Part shown: piece after piece, positions 14,565 to 16,917 of the stretch
Position numbering within the stretch: the stretch's first letter is position 1
How the letters are laid out: each line of letters begins with the position of its first letter
Assembly (NCBI GenBank): GCA_027296525.1
Contig: JAPUJA010000292.1
Coordinates: 1 to 16,917 of the forward strand
Length of the DNA: 16,917 bases
Direction of reading: 5' to 3'
Source of the DNA: Pseudomonadota bacterium
GTDB lineage: Bacteria; Pseudomonadota; Alphaproteobacteria; UBA828; JAPUJA01
Position numbers and translations under genes: made by a program
The notes under the pieces: generated by a model
The model's input: only the letters and a program-made list of their open reading frames with translations
Told to the model about the DNA's origin: nothing
Databases searched by the model: none

Positions 14565-15268
14565 AGAACTTCCTTCCATACGTCGAAATCCTTCTTGTCG
14601 AAGTGATGAAGCGTGCCGTCGCAGATCAGCTTCTTGAAGCCCTTGGGCGGTTTAATGCCGTAGCCCGCCAGCATCTCGCGAAGCTCGTCGAGATCCTCCT
14701 TGCCCGCCTCGACGACCGCCACGCCGTTGCCGAGTTCGGTGATCTCGCCGCCCACATAGATCGCGCCGTCATACATCGAATCACCCAAGGAACCCGCGGC
14801 GTCTCCGCAGATGACGATGCGCCCCTTCTGCATCATGAAACCCGTCATGTAGCCGGCGTCTCCCCCGACGATGAGATCGCCCCACTTCTGCCCGATGCCG
14901 GAGCGGGGACCGACGCTCCCCTTGATCACGACGCGCCCTCCCCGAAGCGAGGGTGCGGCCGCGCTCGCGGCGTTGCCGTGAACCACGACCTCGCCCTCCA
15001 TCAAGTTATCGCCGACGCCCCAACCGGCGCTGCCCAAAATCTCGGCGCGGACATGGTCGCACAGGCTCACGGCGTAATAACCGACATGGCCACGAAAGAC
15101 GAGCCGGATGGGATCGGTGATCGAGACGGCCAGGTTGTGGCGCGCCTGCGGGTTGAGGACCTCGACCTCGTTCACGCCATCGGCCGCGGCGTTTCGCAGG
15201 AACTGGTTGATTTCGGCGGTCGCCTTGCCGGCGCAGTCGAGCGTCCGTTTGTTTTCTACAGCCGCCAT
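14561..15268 (-). CDS. mgsB: GXGXG-motif glutamate synthase-like subunit (MgsB / GlxC; GltB C-terminal domain), 235 aa
   Basis: This is equivalent to the C-terminal right-handed beta-helix domain of GltB, which has a structural role between the amidotransferase and FMN domains. Glycine-rich coils repeat from about residue 75 to 170: GSAGWGVGDNLMEGEVVVHGNA, then GGRVVIKGSVGPRSGIGQKWGDLIVGG, then GRIVICGDAAGSLGDSMYDGAIYVGG. The C-terminal tail (KKLICDGTLHHFDKKDFDVW) matches free-standing members of this family. The ATG at 15266-15268 lies inside the end of mgsA (13-bp overlap). The frame is open upstream to 15337, but that part is antisense-like, Arg/Gly-rich and overlaps mgsA. The stop overlaps the start of mgsC in GTGA, so mgsA, mgsB and mgsC look translationally coupled, in keeping with equal amounts of three subunits. 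Confidence 0.83.
   Translation of the reverse strand: MAAVENKRTLDCAGKATAEINQFLRNAAADGVNEVEVLNPQARHNLAVSITDPIRLVFRGHVGYYAVSLCDHVRAEILGSAGWGVGDNLMEGEVVVHGNAASAAAPSLRGGRVVIKGSVGPRSGIGQKWGDLIVGGDAGYMTGFMMQKGRIVICGDAAGSLGDSMYDGAIYVGGEITELGNGVAVVEAGKEDLDELREMLAGYGIKPPKGFKKLICDGTLHHFDKKDFDVWKEVL
14569..14577 (-). promoter_or_regulatory. Ribosome binding site deciding the mgsC start
   Basis: On the minus strand GGAAGGAAG is followed by TTCT and GTG (14562-14564), and that GTG overlaps the mgsB stop as GTGA. This fixes the likely mgsC start at the GTG, because the alternative ATG at 14577-14579 lies within the Shine-Dalgarno-like sequence. Confidence 0.65.
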
Positions 15269-16152
15269 ACCAAGACCGCGCCGGCGCCCGGCTCCCACAC
15301 GTCCATGTCCGATTGCACACCCTCGCGGATCGCCCAACTGTCGGAGGCCATCGCCATGAACTCGTCATTCTCCGCGACGACCATCGGCTTGAAACCGAAC
15401 TGATCCTTGACGAGGCCGATCGCGTCCTTGGTCATCGCCACATAGGTGAACGAGCCATCGATCACCACGATCGACTCCTTCAGCGCGTCCTCGAAGCTGC
15501 CGCCTTCGGCCATGACATCGGCGATGACAACCGCGCAAATCTCGGAATCATTCCCCGTGGTGAAGGTGTAGCCCTTGTTCTCGTAAGCCCAGCGCAGGCG
15601 ATGATAATTCGTGATATGCCCGTTGTGCATGATGAGGATGTCGCGAAAACTTCGCGCCGAGAGCGGCTGGGCGTGGGAGAAGTCGACGCGGCTCTCGGTT
15701 GCGTTGCGCACGATCCCCATCGCCGCCGGCCCGTCATAATGGGTGAGGTGAAACGCCTCCTCCAGGCGGTCGACGGTGCCGATATTCTTGATGATCTCGA
15801 CATGGTCGCCGATGCTCGCGACCGTGACACATTCATCGATCGCGTCGATGCCGTCGACGAGCTCACGATCCGACCCCGAATAGCGGATCGCGGCCCGCAC
15901 ATAGCCCTCGTGATCGGCGACCGCCTCGACTTTTCCCACCGTGTCGAGATGCTCGACGATGCGCGGGCCCCAGCCGGGCTCCTCATAATTGACATCGACG
16001 AACAACGCACCGTCCTCGTTCGCCTGCCAAAGCGCGACACCCGTTGAATCCCGTCCGCGCCGGCGGATGCTGTCGAGAATCCGGTAGGCGACCTCACCGG
16101 TCTTCTGCGAGCGCTCAGGGTTCTTGAAATAAATGCCGCCAATCCCACACAT
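15256..16152 (-). CDS. mgsA: Class II glutamine amidotransferase (MgsA / GlxB; GltB N-terminal domain), 298 aa
   Basis: This is an Ntn-type glutaminase subunit that releases ammonia from glutamine (or methylamine from gamma-glutamylmethylamide) for the partner FMN subunit. The start at 16150-16152 gives MCGIGG, so Cys2 becomes the N-terminal nucleophile after Met removal. The frame is open upstream to 16551, but any longer start would bury the nucleophile. Other class II residues are seen: RRGRDSTG (31-38), MHNGHITN (175-182, oxyanion Asn177/Gly178) and TGNDSE (199-204, Asp202). The C-terminus (GFKPMVVAENDEFMAMASDSWAI) resembles the DQFG...KP...SE region of amidophosphoribosyltransferase-like domains. 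Length agrees with GlxB/MgsA (about 300 aa). It lies 47 bp after the 176-aa gene and overlaps mgsB by 13 bp. Confidence 0.85.
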   Translation of the reverse strand: MCGIGGIYFKNPERSQKTGEVAYRILDSIRRRGRDSTGVALWQANEDGALFVDVNYEEPGWGPRIVEHLDTVGKVEAVADHEGYVRAAIRYSGSDRELVDGIDAIDECVTVASIGDHVEIIKNIGTVDRLEEAFHLTHYDGPAAMGIVRNATESRVDFSHAQPLSARSFRDILIMHNGHITNYHRLRWAYENKGYTFTTGNDSEICAVVIADVMAEGGSFEDALKESIVVIDGSFTYVAMTKDAIGLVKDQFGFKPMVVAENDEFMAMASDSWAIREGVQSDMDVWEPGAGAVLVWRL

Positions 16153-16199
16153 GCGTCCAACCCCGTCTGTCGTGAACTCGGCCCGGCCGCGCCGAGGCG

Positions 16200-16730
16200 T
16201 CAAGCCGGCGGTTTGTTCACCTTGAGCCTCTTGTCGAGCTGCGACCAGGGGATCATGGCGTCGATCCACGCATTGATGCGATCGATCGCCACCAGGGCGG
16301 CCTCGGTCACCTCGACGAATTCCGCGGCGTTCTTCGGGCCCTGGCGCTCGAAATAGCGCGCGAGCTCCTCGAACAAGGCGACGGTCTTCTTGAGGTTCCA
16401 CTTGGCGAGGCGCGCGGCGTGCCGGCGCAAGATCGCCGCCGTCACCTTGTTGAGTTCCGAAAGCTTCACGCCCCGTTCCAGAGCCAGCGCACGCATCACC
16501 TGAATGTTCTCGCCGGCCCAAAAAGTGTTGAAGTTCGCGTAAAAGGCGCAAGGCAACCGCCCCATCGGGGGAAGCCCGTGGCGGCGGAGCGCCTTGATGT
16601 CGGCGGTCTCACGCCGCCAGGATTCCTCGAGGGCGCAGTTGAGTCGGCGGACCATGGCCGCCGTCGCGGGCGAGCGGCTCGCGCGCTTCCCAGCCGCCTT
16701 CTTCGTGGCTTTCTTTCGTGCTGCAGCCAT
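16200..16730 (-). CDS. Uncharacterised basic protein, 176 aa, upstream of mgsA
   Basis: I do not recognise this protein. The first about 25 residues are Ala/Lys/Arg-rich (AARKKATKKAAGKRASRSP), like a histone-H1-type or flexible basic tail. The rest is predicted mostly helical, with an aromatic-rich patch (LPCAFYANFNTFWAGENIQV, about 61-80) and several amphipathic helices up to the C-terminus. It has no signal peptide, no cysteine-rich motif and no membrane segment. The ATG at 16728-16730 is preferred to the adjacent GTG at 16731-16733 because the AGGAGGGA site is better spaced. That ribosome binding site overlaps the stop of the preceding gene. It sits 47 bp before mgsA in the same orientation, so an accessory role in the Mgs/GmaS module is plausible by position alone. 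Codon use looks like the neighbours. Confidence 0.75.
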   Translation of the reverse strand: MAAARKKATKKAAGKRASRSPATAAMVRRLNCALEESWRRETADIKALRRHGLPPMGRLPCAFYANFNTFWAGENIQVMRALALERGVKLSELNKVTAAILRRHAARLAKWNLKKTVALFEELARYFERQGPKNAAEFVEVTEAALVAIDRINAWIDAMIPWSQLDKRLKVNKPPA

Positions 16731-16741
16731 CACTCTCCCTC

Positions 16742-16917
16742 CTACGCGCTCTCAAGCTTCGCGGGAATCGGGCCCTCCTTGAGAATACGGCGTCCGGCCG
16801 GCCTCAAATGGTTGAGACCCTTCACGATCTTGGCGAAGACGCTGACCTTCCCGAAAGGTTTCGTGTCGCCATAGAAGATGCAGATCGTCTGGCGGCCTGG
16901 GTAGTAGCCGATGTCGC
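16742..16917 (-). CDS. C-terminal part of a probable cyclophilin-like-fold protein (DUF3830-like), 57 codons visible
   Basis: The minus-strand frame is open from the right edge to a TAG at 16742-16744. The visible peptide begins DIGYYPGRQTICIFYGDTK and continues with a KVSVFAKIV strand and a basic tail ending in KLESA. The GDI-Y-P-G...CIF-G-T pattern resembles the small bacterial cyclophilin-like proteins annotated DUF3830. That match comes from memory of the pattern, so the family call is tentative. The stop overlaps the strong AGGAGG ribosome binding site of the next gene (11 bp gap to its ATG), so it is almost certainly the upstream member of the mgs operon. The N-terminus and any promoter are outside the window. 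Confidence 0.6.
   Translation of the reverse strand, partial: DIGYYPGRQTICIFYGDTKPFGKVSVFAKIVKGLNHLRPAGRRILKEGPIPAKLESA

Noticed and set aside
11785..14606. Two long plus-strand open frames opposite gmaS (447 codons) and mgsC (483 codons)
   Set aside because: Both are antisense shadows. The minus-strand frames carry complete glutamine synthetase and GltB-FMN motif sets.
11809..16152. Calling the genes ordinary assimilatory GS-GOGAT (glnA, gltB, gltD)
   Set aside because: GltB is a single polypeptide of about 1500 residues with a GltD partner. Here its domains are three small genes, GltD is missing, and the synthetase lacks a recognisable GlnA adenylylation region. The pattern fits Mgs/GmaS or Glx/GlnT.

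Overview
The window is about 16.9 kb of GC-rich bacterial DNA with dense gene packing, short intergenic gaps and several start/stop overlaps. The gene content suggests a soil or aquatic alphaproteobacterium: a CIRCE-controlled groES-groEL operon, the hopanoid-associated glycosyltransferase hpnB, and MgsABC/GlxBCD-type glutamate synthase-like genes with a GmaS/GlnT-type glutamine synthetase. The taxon is inferred from gene content, not from a marker alignment. No rRNA, tRNA, CRISPR array, insertion sequence or prophage was seen.

Left part (1-2662, minus strand). A groES-groEL operon runs off the left edge. It has a good sigma-70 promoter and a nearly perfect CIRCE operator, so HrcA repression is expected. 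Its GroEL carries Ala where nearly all GroELs have the ATPase-tuning Asp (E. coli D52). Upstream of it, on the same strand, is a GlcD/D-2-hydroxyacid dehydrogenase-type flavoenzyme.

Central part (2790-10645, plus strand). A run of co-oriented genes with gaps of 16-66 bp encodes a HAD phosphatase, D-amino acid dehydrogenase (dadA), an M20-type N-carbamoyl-amino acid hydrolase, a half-size EamA-like membrane protein and HpnB. These are followed by a tightly overlapping three-gene set: a small [2Fe-2S] protein, an FAD/NAD(P) protein with a C-terminal BFD-type Cys4 domain, and a DAO-type FAD subunit. The set has the architecture of the HcnABC / octopine-nopaline oxidase / hydroxyproline dehydrogenase family. 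Its substrate cannot be read from sequence, but a secondary amine or amino acid is likely.

Right part (10629-16917, minus strand). An operon enters from the right edge. It contains the tail of a probable cyclophilin-like-fold protein, an unrecognised 176-aa basic protein, then mgsA, mgsB, mgsC (a glutamate synthase split into three polypeptides) and gmaS (a gamma-glutamylmethylamide/glutamine synthetase-like enzyme). A YogA-like MDR oxidoreductase with an in-frame 12-bp tandem repeat follows. MgsABC and GmaS are the assimilating half of the N-methylglutamate pathway, in which methylamine nitrogen and carbon move through gamma-glutamylmethylamide and N-methylglutamate. The usual partner dehydrogenase MgdABCD (sarcosine-oxidase-like) is not in the window.

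Taken together, the window is rich in flavoenzymes for amino acids and secondary amines (DadA, the HcnABC-like trimer, the GlcD-like oxidase) beside a carbamoylase and an Mgs/GmaS module. The most testable idea is that the heterotrimeric dehydrogenase supplies, or complements, the oxidation step of the Mgs/GmaS module. This is inference from neighbourhood only.
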